Below are positions 42,629-52,477 of a DNA stretch of 64,000 bases, in pieces (positions within the stretch are counted from its first letter, which is position 1; every line of letters starts with the position of its first letter). The notes beneath the pieces were generated by a model. It did no database searches and had not been told where the DNA came from. It saw only the letters and a list, made by a program, of their open reading frames with translations. The translations under genes were made by a program, and so were the position numbers. The stretch comes from Mycolicibacillus trivialis (GTDB lineage: Bacteria > Actinomycetota > Actinomycetes > Mycobacteriales > Mycobacteriaceae): contig NZ_LQPZ01000013.1 in the NCBI RefSeq assembly GCF_002102395.1, forward strand, positions 124,001-188,000, given 5' to 3'.

Positions 42629-44455
42629 ATGAATCAGAGAGTTGCCACAAGTTTCGCGGTGCGTAAGCCCGAGCTTGCCGACTTCCTCGACTCCGAAGGC
42701 CACATCGTCATCCCCGACGGCGCCACCCTGGTGTCGGTTCTCGAGGCCAACGTCGCCGACCTCGCCGCCACGACCGCCTACCGCTACCTCGACTACCGTC
42801 ACACCGCCGACGGGCGGGCCGTCGAATTGTCCTGGGACCGGCTCGGTGCGCGTCTGCGGGCGGTGGCCGCCCGGTTGCAGCAGATCAGCGCCCCCGGTGA
42901 CCGGGTGGCGATCCTGGCGCCGCAAGGTGTCGACTACGTGGTGGGCTTCTTCGCCGCGATCGCCGCGGGCGGCATCGCGGTCCCGCTGTTCGCCCCCGAA
43001 CTACCCGGCCAATCCGATCGGTTGCACGCCGTGTTGGCCGACGCCGAGCCGACGGTCGTGCTGACCACCGCCGAGGTGGCCGACACCGTGCAGCCGATCG
43101 TGCGCGCCATCGCGCCCACCCGCCGGCCCCGCGTCCTCGCGATCGACGCGCTGCCGGACGCCGTCGGCGCCGGCTACACCCCGGCGACGATCGGCACCGA
43201 CGACATCGCCTACCTGCAGTACACCTCCGGGTCGACCCGCACCCCGGCCGGAGTGGAGATCACCCACCGCGGGGTGTTCACCAACCTGATCCAGATGATC
43301 ATGTCGGTCGGGGTGGACTGGACCAGCCGCAGTGTCAGCTGGCTGCCGCTCTTCCACGACATGGGGTTGCTGATGATCATGTTCCCGGCCGTGTGCGGCG
43401 GACACATCACGTTGATGTCGCCGACCGCGTTCGTGCGCCGGCCGCACCGGTGGATCCGCGAGCTCGCCGAGCAGTCCCGCTACGGGCGGACGATCGCCGC
43501 GGCACCCAACTTCGCCTTCGAGCTGGCCGCGCAGCGCGGTCGGCCGAAGCCCGGCGAGGAGCTCGACCTGAGCAACGTGGTGGGGCTGATCAACGGTTCC
43601 GAACCGGTCAACATCGACTCGATCCAGCGGTTCACCGAGGCGTTCGCGCCCTACGGCTTGCCGGCGACCACGGTGAAACCGTCCTACGGGATGGCCGAGG
43701 CGACGTTGTTCGTCTCCACCATCGACCCCGCCGCCCGGGCCACGGCCACCTACCTCGATCGGGAGGCCCTGGGGGCCGGTCGGGCGGTGGAGGTGGCCGC
43801 CGATGCGCCCACCGCGGTCGCCCAGGTGTCCTGTGGCCGGGTGGCGCGCAGCCAATGGGCGGTCATCGTCGACACCGACAGCGACACCGAATTGCCCGAC
43901 GGACGGGTCGGGGAGATCTGGCTGCACGGCGACAACCTCGGCCGCGGCTACTGGCGCCGCCCGGAGGAGACCGCGCTCACCTTCGAGAACAAACTGCAGA
44001 CCCGGCTGGACTCCGGCAGTCACGCCGAGGGCGCGCCGGTCGGCGCCGCCTGGCTGCGCACCGGCGACCTGGGCATGTACCTGCACGACGAGCTCTACAT
44101 CGTCGGCCGCATCAAAGACCTGGTGATCGTCGACGGGCGCAACCACTACCCGCAGGACATCGAGGCCACCGTCGGCGCGGCGTCCACCGCGGTGCGCACC
44201 GGCTACGTCGCCGCCTTCTCGGTGCCCGGCGCGCGCGGCGGCGAGGAACTGGTGATCATCGCCGAGCGTGGCACCGGGGCCGGGCGCACCGATCCGGAAC
44301 CGGTCATCGAGGCGATCCGGGCGGCGGTCTCCCGGCACCACGCCGTGCCGGTGGCCGACGTCCGGCTGGTCAGTGCCGGCCGGATCCCGCGCACCACCAG
44401 CGGCAAACTCGCCCGGCGGGAGTGCCGGGCCCGCTACCTGGCCGGGGAACTGTAG
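42629..44455 (+). CDS. Fatty acyl-AMP ligase (FadD/FAAL type)
   Basis: A 608-residue adenylate-forming enzyme that activates a fatty acid as acyl-AMP, usually for transfer to an acyl carrier protein of a polyketide synthase. The P-loop YLQYTSGSTRTPAGVEITH and SWLPLFHDMGLLMIMFPAVCGG are those of FAALs rather than acyl-CoA ligases (SGTTGxPKG). Later motifs KPSYGMAEATLFVST and WLRTGDLGMYLHDELYIVGRIKD are intact, and the C-terminal Lys lies in TTSGKLARR. No polyketide synthase or ACP gene is near, so it is an orphan. Leaderless promoter likely. Confidence 0.92.
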   Translation: MNQRVATSFAVRKPELADFLDSEGHIVIPDGATLVSVLEANVADLAATTAYRYLDYRHTADGRAVELSWDRLGARLRAVAARLQQISAPGDRVAILAPQGVDYVVGFFAAIAAGGIAVPLFAPELPGQSDRLHAVLADAEPTVVLTTAEVADTVQPIVRAIAPTRRPRVLAIDALPDAVGAGYTPATIGTDDIAYLQYTSGSTRTPAGVEITHRGVFTNLIQMIMSVGVDWTSRSVSWLPLFHDMGLLMIMFPAVCGGHITLMSPTAFVRRPHRWIRELAEQSRYGRTIAAAPNFAFELAAQRGRPKPGEELDLSNVVGLINGSEPVNIDSIQRFTEAFAPYGLPATTVKPSYGMAEATLFVSTIDPAARATATYLDREALGAGRAVEVAADAPTAVAQVSCGRVARSQWAVIVDTDSDTELPDGRVGEIWLHGDNLGRGYWRRPEETALTFENKLQTRLDSGSHAEGAPVGAAWLRTGDLGMYLHDELYIVGRIKDLVIVDGRNHYPQDIEATVGAASTAVRTGYVAAFSVPGARGGEELVIIAERGTGAGRTDPEPVIEAIRAAVSRHHAVPVADVRLVSAGRIPRTTSGKLARRECRARYLAGEL

Positions 44456-44463
44456 TCCGGTAG

Positions 44464-44477
44464 CCGGGCCGGCCCGG
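44464..44477. terminator. 14-bp GC palindrome after the ligase gene
   Basis: ccgggccggcccgg is a perfect palindrome beginning 9 bases after the stop codon. It has no U-tract; a terminator role is only possible. Confidence 0.3.
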
Positions 44478-44578
44478 CGCCGCGGCGGTAGTGTGAGGTG
44501 CATAACACCGCGCGAGCGAGGCCACCCCCGGATCACGGTCGATGCCCTCGGCGCGCAGCGACGACGAGGAGTGGTGAG

Positions 44579-46101
<1,523 letters not shown>

Positions 46102-46102
<1 letters not shown>

Positions 46103-46542
46103 TGACCGCGCGGGTGGTGATCACCGAGACCGCCGCGGACCTGCTGACGCGGTTGCAGGACCAGCACGGGCCGGTGATGTTCCACCAGTCCGGCGGCTGC
46201 TGCGACGGATCGGCACCGATGTGCTACCCCGACGGGGAGTTCCTGATCGGTGACCGCGACGTCCTGCTGGGCACCCTCGACGTCGGCGGCCAGACCGGCG
46301 AGCACGGTGTCCCGGTATGGATCTCCGGGCCGCAGTTCGTGGCCTGGGCGCACACCCAGCTCATCATCGACGCGGTACCCGGCCGCGGAGCCGGTTTCAG
46401 CCTGGAAGCCCCCGAGGGACAACGGTTCCTGACCCGCGGCCGGACCTTCACCGACGAGGAGACCGCCGAGCTCGCTGCCCAGCCGATCGTTACCGGCGCC
46501 GACCGGGACAACGGGGGGCGCGCCGCGTCGGTGCCGCGCTAG
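46102..46542 (+). CDS. DUF779 protein (Rv0459-like)
   Basis: A 146-residue protein. The motif MFHQSGGCCDGSAPMCYP, with three Cys, defines DUF779 and could bind a metal. The family is nearly always next to an aldehyde dehydrogenase, as here (TGATG overlap), so a role as a partner or maturation factor of that enzyme is plausible but unproven. Length is a little shorter than the M. tuberculosis protein. Confidence 0.88.
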
Positions 46543-46550
46543 CGGCGCAC

Positions 46551-46850
46551 ATGCGCAGTAAAGTCGACGGTGTGATTCCCCTGCCACGCCCCTGGGTCCT
46601 GGCCAGCGCCATGCTGCTCGGTGTCGCCGTGGGCATCGTCGTCGGCATCGGCGTCACCAAGCTCGTCCACACCCCGGTGCGTCCCGACGTGGTGATCGCG
46701 CTGGTGGTCGGGGTGCCCAGCGCGGCCGGTGTGCTGATGGTCGCGACGTCGGGACGCCGGTGGATGACGGCGCTGGGTGCGTTCGTGTTGGCGGTGGCGC
46801 CCGGCTGGTTCGGCGCCCTCGCGGCGCTCGAGGTGGTGCAGGGTGGCTGA
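46551..46850 (+). CDS. Small three-helix membrane protein (Rv0460-like)
   Basis: Up to 99 residues with three membrane helices (PWVLASAMLLGVAVGIVVGIG, VVIALVVGVPSAAGVLMVA, ALGAFVLAVAPGWFGALAAL). The ATG at 46551 is used; a GTG at 46572 (MIPLPRPWVL) gives 92 residues and may be the true start, since neither has a clear Shine-Dalgarno sequence. Function unknown. It overlaps the next gene by 8 bases. Confidence 0.72.
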   Translation: MRSKVDGVIPLPRPWVLASAMLLGVAVGIVVGIGVTKLVHTPVRPDVVIALVVGVPSAAGVLMVATSGRRWMTALGAFVLAVAPGWFGALAALEVVQGG

Positions 46851-47598
46851 CAAACCCGATCGGGAAGCCGACCGCACAGTCGATCCCGAATCGCTGCCGC
46901 AGACCGAGCCGACCGCGGCGCCGATCTTCGACTCCGGACCGTTCCCCGAGCCGTTGGCGGCCGAAGCGGACGCCGAACTCGCCGAGAGCGTCGATTCCGG
47001 GCAGCTGAGCGCCCAACCCGAACCGGAGACCTGGGCCGACGCCGACTCGGGATCGTGGTCGCAGGGTGATGCCCGCGCCTGGTCGCAGGCCGAGGCCGAC
47101 TCCGACGGGGTGGCCGACCTCGAAGCCGACCTCGCCGACGAATTCGAGCCCGAGGGCCCCGACGATGCCCTCGTCGCGCCGGCGACCCCCGACACCGACG
47201 CCGACGCCGACACCGGTGAGATCGCCGCGGTGCCGGCCCGGTCGGTGGTGGTGCCGGGCCAGTACAGCTACCTGAAATGGTGGAAGCTGGTGCTGGTGTT
47301 CGCCGCGGTGTGGTTGCCGGCGATGGCGATCGGGCTGGGGCTCTACTACTGGTGGGTCGATCTGATCGACAAGACGCCGGCGGTCTTCGTCACGTTGGTC
47401 TATGTCGTCGCCTGCACCGTCGCCGGGCTGATCCTGGCGATGATGAGCAGCAAACCGTTGGTCGCGGCGACCGCTCTCGCGTTGACCAGCGCGATCGCCG
47501 CGTCGGTGATCGGTGCCGCGCCGTTGTACGGCCACTACTACTGCCAGGTGAGCGAGCAGCTCGGCGGACGCTGCCTGCTCGGGATCCTGCCGTATTGA
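46843..47598 (+). CDS. Membrane protein with long acidic N-terminus (Rv0461-like)
   Basis: A 251-residue protein. Residues 1-145 are disordered and strongly acidic (many Asp/Glu, with Ala, Pro, Ser), followed by three helices (WWKLVLVFAAVWLPAMAIGL; VFVTLVYVVACTVAGLILAMM; VAATALALTSAIAASVIGAAP) and a short tail with two Cys. The M. tuberculosis equivalent is shorter. The GTG start overlaps the previous gene. Function unknown. Confidence 0.78.
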   Translation: MADKPDREADRTVDPESLPQTEPTAAPIFDSGPFPEPLAAEADAELAESVDSGQLSAQPEPETWADADSGSWSQGDARAWSQAEADSDGVADLEADLADEFEPEGPDDALVAPATPDTDADADTGEIAAVPARSVVVPGQYSYLKWWKLVLVFAAVWLPAMAIGLGLYYWWVDLIDKTPAVFVTLVYVVACTVAGLILAMMSSKPLVAATALALTSAIAASVIGAAPLYGHYYCQVSEQLGGRCLLGILPY

Positions 47599-47640
47599 GC
47601 CAACCCGCCAGCTGGGCTGCCGGGGGCCCCGGCGCACCGA

Positions 47641-47646
47641 TAAGGT
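47641..47646 (+). promoter_or_regulatory. -10 hexamer TAAGGT for lpdC, leaderless
   Basis: TAAGGT (extended as GATAAGGT) ends 6 bases before the GTG at 47653; no Shine-Dalgarno sequence. Confidence 0.5.
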
Positions 47647-47652
47647 GAACGG

Positions 47653-49050
47653 GTGACTAGCCACTATGACGTCGTTGTCCTCGGAGCCGGTCCCGGCGGG
47701 TACGTCGCGGCGATCCGCGCCGCCCAGCTCGGGCTGAAAACCGCTGTCGTCGAGCAGAAGTACTGGGGCGGAGTCTGTCTGAACGTCGGCTGTATCCCCT
47801 CCAAGGCGCTGCTGCGCAACGCCGAGTTGGCGCAGGTGTTCACCAAGGACGCCGAGCTGTTCGGCATCAACGGTGAGGTCACCTTCGACTACGGCGTGGC
47901 CTTCGACCGCAGCCGCAAGGTCGCCGACGGCCGGGTATCCGGCGTGCACTACCTGATGAAGAAGAACAAGATCACCGAGTACCAGGGCCGCGGTAGCTTC
48001 ACCGACCCGCGCACGCTCAGCGTGGAGCTCAACGACGGCGGCACCGAGGAGCTGACGTTCGACAACGCGATCATCGCGACCGGCTCCAGCACCCGACTCG
48101 TGCCGGGAACCTCGCTGTCGGAGAACGTCGTCACCTACGAGAAGCTCATCCTCACCCGTGACCTGCCCGACTCCATCGTCATCGCCGGCGCCGGCGCGAT
48201 CGGCATGGAGTTCGGCTACATCCTGGCCAGCTACGGCGTCGACGTCACCATGGTCGAATTCCTGCCGCGCGCCCTGCCCAACGAGGACGCCGACGTCTCC
48301 AAGGAGATCGAGAAGCAGTTCAAGAAGCTCGGTGTCACCATCCGCACCGCCACCAAAGTCGAAGACATCAGCGACGACGGCGACCGGGTCACCGTCACGG
48401 TCAGCAAGGACGGCAAAACCGAGACGCTCACCGCCGACAAGGTCCTGCAGGCCATCGGCTTCGCCCCCAACGTCGAGGGCTACGGCCTCGAGGAGGCCGG
48501 CGTGGAGTTGACCGAGCGCGGCGGCATCGGCGTCAACGAGTACATGCGCACCAGCGTCGACCACATCTACGCGATCGGTGACGTGACCGGGTTGCTGCAG
48601 TTGGCGCATGTCGCCGAAGCCCAGGGCGTGGTGGCCGCCGAGACCATCGGCGGCGCCGAGACGATGACCTTGGGCGACTACCGGATGATGCCGCGCGCCA
48701 CCTTCTGCCAGCCGCAGGTCGCCAGCTTCGGTCTCACCGAGGAGCAGGCCCGCGAGGAGGGCTACGACATCAAGGTCGCGAAGTTCCCGTTCACCGCCAA
48801 CGCGAAGGCGCACGGCGCGGGCGACCCGAGTGGGTTCGTCAAGCTCATCGCCGACACCCGCTACGGCGAACTGCTCGGCGGGCACCTCATCGGCCACGAC
48901 GTGTCCGAACTGCTTCCCGAGCTCACGCTCGCCCAGAAGTGGGACCTGACCGCCAACGAACTGGCCCGCAACGTGCACACTCACCCGACCATGTCCGAGG
49001 CGCTGCAAGAGTGCTTCCACGGCCTGGTCGGTCACATGATCAACATGTGA
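47653..49050 (+). CDS. lpdC: Dihydrolipoamide dehydrogenase
   Basis: The 465-residue flavoprotein E3 of pyruvate and 2-oxoacid dehydrogenases; in mycobacteria it also serves the peroxynitrite reductase system. FAD motif [14 protein letters not shown] (about 7-20), redox disulfide [13 protein letters not shown] (Cys42/Cys47), NAD motif [14 protein letters not shown] and the C-terminal catalytic HTHPTMSE are all intact. Position matches Rv0462. The start is a leaderless GTG. Confidence 0.97.
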   Translation: MTSHYDVVVLGAGPGGYVAAIRAAQLGLKTAVVEQKYWGGVCLNVGCIPSKALLRNAELAQVFTKDAELFGINGEVTFDYGVAFDRSRKVADGRVSGVHYLMKKNKITEYQGRGSFTDPRTLSVELNDGGTEELTFDNAIIATGSSTRLVPGTSLSENVVTYEKLILTRDLPDSIVIAGAGAIGMEFGYILASYGVDVTMVEFLPRALPNEDADVSKEIEKQFKKLGVTIRTATKVEDISDDGDRVTVTVSKDGKTETLTADKVLQAIGFAPNVEGYGLEEAGVELTERGGIGVNEYMRTSVDHIYAIGDVTGLLQLAHVAEAQGVVAAETIGGAETMTLGDYRMMPRATFCQPQVASFGLTEEQAREEGYDIKVAKFPFTANAKAHGAGDPSGFVKLIADTRYGELLGGHLIGHDVSELLPELTLAQKWDLTANELARNVHTHPTMSEALQECFHGLVGHMINM

Positions 49051-49118
49051 CCGCGGGTCGCGACGTCGGCACCCGGGGCCGAAACCGCTGGCGGGCAAGG
49101 GCACCCAGAATTCCGGAG

Positions 49119-49124
49119 TAGGCT
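49119..49124 (+). promoter_or_regulatory. Candidate -10 hexamer TAGGCT for the JmjC gene
   Basis: Fits TANNNT; +1 would be near 49131, leaving a leader of about 35 bases that contains GGGAGG (49158-49163). Confidence 0.35.
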
Positions 49125-49210
49125 GCATTCCCGGCCGGGCGTCCGGCCCTCACGCCCCGGGAGGCGCCACGGTCGATTCCGTTCTGGCTCAGCTGCTGCA
49201 CCCGCTGACG

Positions 49211-50341
49211 GTGCAGGGCTTCTTCGACCACATCTGGGGCGTGCGGCACCATCACATCAGTCGCGACCAACCGGGCTGGTTCGATTCCGTGGTGGCCGCA
49301 CCGGCCGGGCTGGAGGAGCTGCTGGAGCGGGTGGCCGCGGACCCGGCAACCCTGCGCCTGGTACGGGGTGACGACAGCCGGGAGCCGGAGCACTACCGGC
49401 GGGGCGACGGGAGCCTCGACCGGCCGCTCGTGCGGGCCGATTTCGACCGCGGCTACACCGTCGTGGTGAACAAGCTGGAACGCTACGCGCGCGGGATCGC
49501 CACTTTTGCGCACGCGTTGGAAGTCGAACTGAACTTCCCGGTCCAGGTCAACGCCTACCTGACACCGCCGGCGGCCACCGGGTTCGTCCCGCACTACGAC
49601 CCGCACGACGTCCTGGTGCTGCAGCTGCACGGCTCGAAACTCTGGCATCTCTACGGTGAACACCCGGTGCCCCCGCATGTCATGCAGCGCCACGAACAAC
49701 TCGTGGGGGCGGCGCTGCCCGCCCCGACCGACGTTCGCCTTCGGCCCGGGGATGTGCTGTATCTGCCGCGGGGGCGTCCGCACGCCGCCGAATCCGACAC
49801 CGAGACCTCGATGCATCTGACCGTCGGCGTGCACGCGCCCACCGTGCTCACGGTGCTGACCCATGTCCTGCACGCGCTGAGCATCCGCGACGATCGTCTG
49901 CACGAGCGTCTTCCACCCCGCTACCTCGACGACGTCGACCTGCGTCGGCAGGTGGCTGCGCTGCTGGCGACGACGGTGCCCGCTGTTGTGGAACCGGACG
50001 CGGTGGCCGACGGGGTGGCCGCACTGGCGAACATTCTGGCCCGTCGCGCTCCTTCGCCACCGGTGCCGACGGTGCCGAGCGCGGTCGATCTCGACGCCGA
50101 CACCGAGGTGCGCAAGCATCACCCGCTGTACGCGCGGGTGGTCGCGCTGCCGAACGGCGTCGCTCTGCAGTTCGCGCAGATGCTGCTCAGCCGCGGCCCC
50201 GATCATGGCGAGGCACTACGGTTCGTGGTCGACCGGCGAACGCCGTTCCGGGTCGGCGAGTTGCCGGGGTTGCGGTGCGGACAGCAGATCGAACTGACCC
50301 GGGCGCTACTGCTGACCGGGTTCCTCACCGTCAACAGATAA
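49211..50341 (+). CDS. JmjC-domain (cupin-fold) oxygenase-like protein; true start uncertain
   Basis: A 376-residue protein of the cupin_4/ribosomal-oxygenase type. The Fe site is HYD (FVPHYDPHDVLVLQLHG) with a distal His in RGRPHAAESD. Related enzymes hydroxylate ribosomal proteins with 2-oxoglutarate; the target is unknown. GTG at 49211 is the first canonical start, but in-frame codons upstream (VDSVLAQLLHPLT, 49172-49210) look like the normal beginning of the domain, and GGGAGG at 49158-49163 sits just before them. Translation may begin at a non-canonical codon such as ACG at 49169 or GTC at 49172. Confidence 0.78.
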   Translation: MQGFFDHIWGVRHHHISRDQPGWFDSVVAAPAGLEELLERVAADPATLRLVRGDDSREPEHYRRGDGSLDRPLVRADFDRGYTVVVNKLERYARGIATFAHALEVELNFPVQVNAYLTPPAATGFVPHYDPHDVLVLQLHGSKLWHLYGEHPVPPHVMQRHEQLVGAALPAPTDVRLRPGDVLYLPRGRPHAAESDTETSMHLTVGVHAPTVLTVLTHVLHALSIRDDRLHERLPPRYLDDVDLRRQVAALLATTVPAVVEPDAVADGVAALANILARRAPSPPVPTVPSAVDLDADTEVRKHHPLYARVVALPNGVALQFAQMLLSRGPDHGEALRFVVDRRTPFRVGELPGLRCGQQIELTRALLLTGFLTVNR

Positions 50342-50459
50342 CCGTATATGCAGGATATAAATAGTTAAAAAACAGCATATGCGGATATTGCGTCCCTAGG
50401 CTGGGGTCACACGGGTTGACGACGATCACCCGACCATCCGGGAGCGCGGAGGACCCGCC

Positions 50460-50540
50460 ATGACCTCACTCACCGACACGGTGGTGCGCCCGGCGAAGAG
50501 GGGACACCGCGCCGGTCGGGCTCGGACCCCACGCCGATGA
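50460..50540 (+). CDS. 26-residue leader ORF coupled to the PPE gene
   Basis: An ATG with a strong GGAGG 7 bases upstream (50448-50452) opens a short frame beginning [17 protein letters not shown] and ending in an Arg-rich tail. Its stop overlaps the PPE start as ATGA (50537-50540). The PPE ATG has no good Shine-Dalgarno of its own, so this ORF probably drives translation of the PPE gene by coupling. It does not resemble a PE protein. The upstream gap (50342-50459) begins with an unusually AT-rich 60 bases. Confidence 0.6.
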   Translation: MTSLTDTVVRPAKRGHRAGRARTPRR

Positions 50541-51994
50541 CCGCGCCGCTGTGGATCGCCTCGCCACCGGAAGTGCATTCCGCGGCACTGAGCAGCGGCC
50601 CGGGCAGCCCAACCCTGCTGAGTGCGGCGCTTGCGTGGCGTGCGCTGGGCGCCGAATACGTCGCTGTCGCCGACGAACTCAGCGCCACCCTGGCGGCCGT
50701 ACAGACCGGTGGTTGGCAGGGGCCGACAGCGGAATCCTATGTCGCGGCGCATCTGCCGTATCTGGCGTGGCTGGGCCAGGCCGCCGCAGCGGCCGGCGCC
50801 ACCGCGACCGGTCATGAGACCGCCGCGGCCGCGTATGTGGCCGCGCTGGCCGCAATGCCCACCCTCGCCGAGTTGGCCGCCAACCACGCGGTGCACGCAG
50901 TGCTGGTGGCGACGAACTTCTTCGGCATCAACCTCATACCGATCGCGGTCAACGAAGCCGACTACCTGCGGATGTGGGTCCAGGCGGCGGCGACGATGAC
51001 CGCCTATCACGCCGCGTCGTCGACCGCGGTCGCGGCGAGTCCACAGGTGAGCCCGGCGCCGCGGATCGTGAAGGCCGCTACCCCCGGCAAGAGCCAAGAC
51101 GACGACGGCGGCCCGACCAAGCTGAGTTGGTGGGAGACCCGCATCGGGGACGTCGCCCAAGCCATCGGCACCGATCTCAGCGGGTTTCCCACCGACCCGG
51201 CAGGAGCGATCACCCATCTGCTCACCGACCCGGTGCTGATCACCGAAGTCCCGCACTGGGCAGGCGAAGTCGCGCTCACCTTCGCGCCGCAGATCACCGA
51301 TCTGACCGAGGCGATGTTCGCGTTGGTCCCACCCATCGGGATCCTGCCGGGCTTCAGCGGCGTTGCGGGCCTGGCGGGTCTGGCCCAACTCGCCGATGTG
51401 CAGGCGCCGGCGTCCGCACCCGTCACACCGGCCCCGGTGCCCGCGGGCGCACCGGAGGTCCCGGTGACCCAGCCGGTCGCCGCCGCGGCGCCGCCGCCGG
51501 GTGCTGCACCGTTACCGGCGTCGGCACCGGGGACGCCGGTGACCGCGCCGGGGTTCGCCGGTGCGGCGCCGCCGCCCGGCGCCCCACCGGGCGGATTCCT
51601 GCCCTACCTCGTGGGCGCGACTCCCGACCCCGAGCCCGGTGTGCGCATGCGGGCCCGCGCCCGGGAGCAGGCGCCGGTCCCGGCCGGTGTGGCCGAGGCC
51701 GCCGAGCGGTCGGCTACCGGTTCCCGACGACCAACCCGGCAGCGCCGGCCGGGGGTGATCGACCGCGGCTACCGCTTCGAATACCTTGCCGCACCCGATG
51801 AACCCGATCCACCGGTTCCCGACACTGCGGCGTGGGCCTCCGATCACGGAGCGGGTCGGTTCGGATTCGCCGGCACCCTCGGCGACACGGCCTCGATCAC
51901 GGCGAGCGGGTTGGCCCACCTCGACGGCTCGGCCGGACTGCCGATGATGCCGGGCACCTGGCCCGGAGGAGAACCGACCGAACCGGATCAGTAG
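50537..51994 (+). CDS. PPE-family protein
   Basis: A 485-residue PPE protein, a class secreted by ESX type VII systems. The N-terminal domain begins [21 protein letters not shown], with the PPE motif, and has the WxG turn in [11 protein letters not shown] (about 58-68). The middle is rich in Pro/Ala/Val, and the C-terminus ends [25 protein letters not shown]..., as in PPE proteins with a C-terminal PPE domain. No PE gene is next to it, although PPE proteins usually need a PE partner. Its 3' end overlaps the convergent DUF6636 gene by 7 bases. Confidence 0.9.
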   Translation: MTAPLWIASPPEVHSAALSSGPGSPTLLSAALAWRALGAEYVAVADELSATLAAVQTGGWQGPTAESYVAAHLPYLAWLGQAAAAAGATATGHETAAAAYVAALAAMPTLAELAANHAVHAVLVATNFFGINLIPIAVNEADYLRMWVQAAATMTAYHAASSTAVAASPQVSPAPRIVKAATPGKSQDDDGGPTKLSWWETRIGDVAQAIGTDLSGFPTDPAGAITHLLTDPVLITEVPHWAGEVALTFAPQITDLTEAMFALVPPIGILPGFSGVAGLAGLAQLADVQAPASAPVTPAPVPAGAPEVPVTQPVAAAAPPPGAAPLPASAPGTPVTAPGFAGAAPPPGAPPGGFLPYLVGATPDPEPGVRMRARAREQAPVPAGVAEAAERSATGSRRPTRQRRPGVIDRGYRFEYLAAPDEPDPPVPDTAAWASDHGAGRFGFAGTLGDTASITASGLAHLDGSAGLPMMPGTWPGGEPTEPDQ

Positions 51995-52434
51995 AACTCG
52001 TAAGAGTCCCGCGCCAGCCGGAAGCCGTTGCCGGTGGTCGCGTCGGTGCAGGTGATGCCGTCGGCCCGGCTGCGGCAGTCGAACCCCTCGGCATTGATCT
52101 CGCGGCCGTACTCCAGCACCACGGCGTCGGCGCTGATCACCGAATCGGAGATGCAGTGGAACTCGGCGGGTTCGCCTCGTTTGAGGGTCACGCTCTTCGC
52201 CCACGGACCCATTGCGCAGTCGGTGGGGCGCGGTGGTGGAGCGAAGGTGCGTTCTTTGAGGTCGCAGCGCACATGGGGTGCGATGTCGTGGCCGGATTCC
52301 CAGATGGCGCAGTTGATATTGCCCGACGGGCTGGTGAAATCCGTGCTGTAGGGCCCGGCTTGGGCCGGCACCGCGCTCAACACGCCGAGGGTGACGCCAC
52401 AGACGCCCGCGGCCACCACCCGCGCGGTTCGCAT
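51988..52434 (-). CDS. Secreted DUF6636-like protein
   Basis: A 148-residue exported protein with a Sec signal peptide (cleavage after VPAQA, about residue 26). The mature part [33 protein letters not shown] and [24 protein letters not shown], with six Cys, is typical of the actinobacterial secreted DUF6636 family. Function unknown. Leaderless: TAGGCT ends 6 bases before the ATG. Confidence 0.85.
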   Translation of the reverse strand: MRTARVVAAGVCGVTLGVLSAVPAQAGPYSTDFTSPSGNINCAIWESGHDIAPHVRCDLKERTFAPPPRPTDCAMGPWAKSVTLKRGEPAEFHCISDSVISADAVVLEYGREINAEGFDCRSRADGITCTDATTGNGFRLARDSYEFY

Positions 52435-52440
52435 GCCGGA

Positions 52441-52446
52441 AGCCTA
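52441..52446 (-). promoter_or_regulatory. -10 hexamer TAGGCT, leaderless
   Basis: Minus-strand TAGGCT, six bases, then the ATG at 52434. It faces a divergent promoter 18 bases away. Confidence 0.5.
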
Positions 52447-52464
52447 ACCCGGCGCGCCGCACTC

Positions 52465-52470
52465 TAGGGT
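52465..52470 (+). promoter_or_regulatory. -10 hexamer TAGGGT, leaderless
   Basis: TAGGGT ends 7 bases before the ATG at 52478. Back-to-back with the DUF6636 promoter, so both -10 boxes lie within 30 bases. Confidence 0.5.
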
Positions 52471-52477
52471 CGCCGAT

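Noticed and set aside
46654..49128. 824-codon minus-strand open frame opposite lpdC
   Set aside because: Antisense to lpdC and its neighbours, with no motifs.
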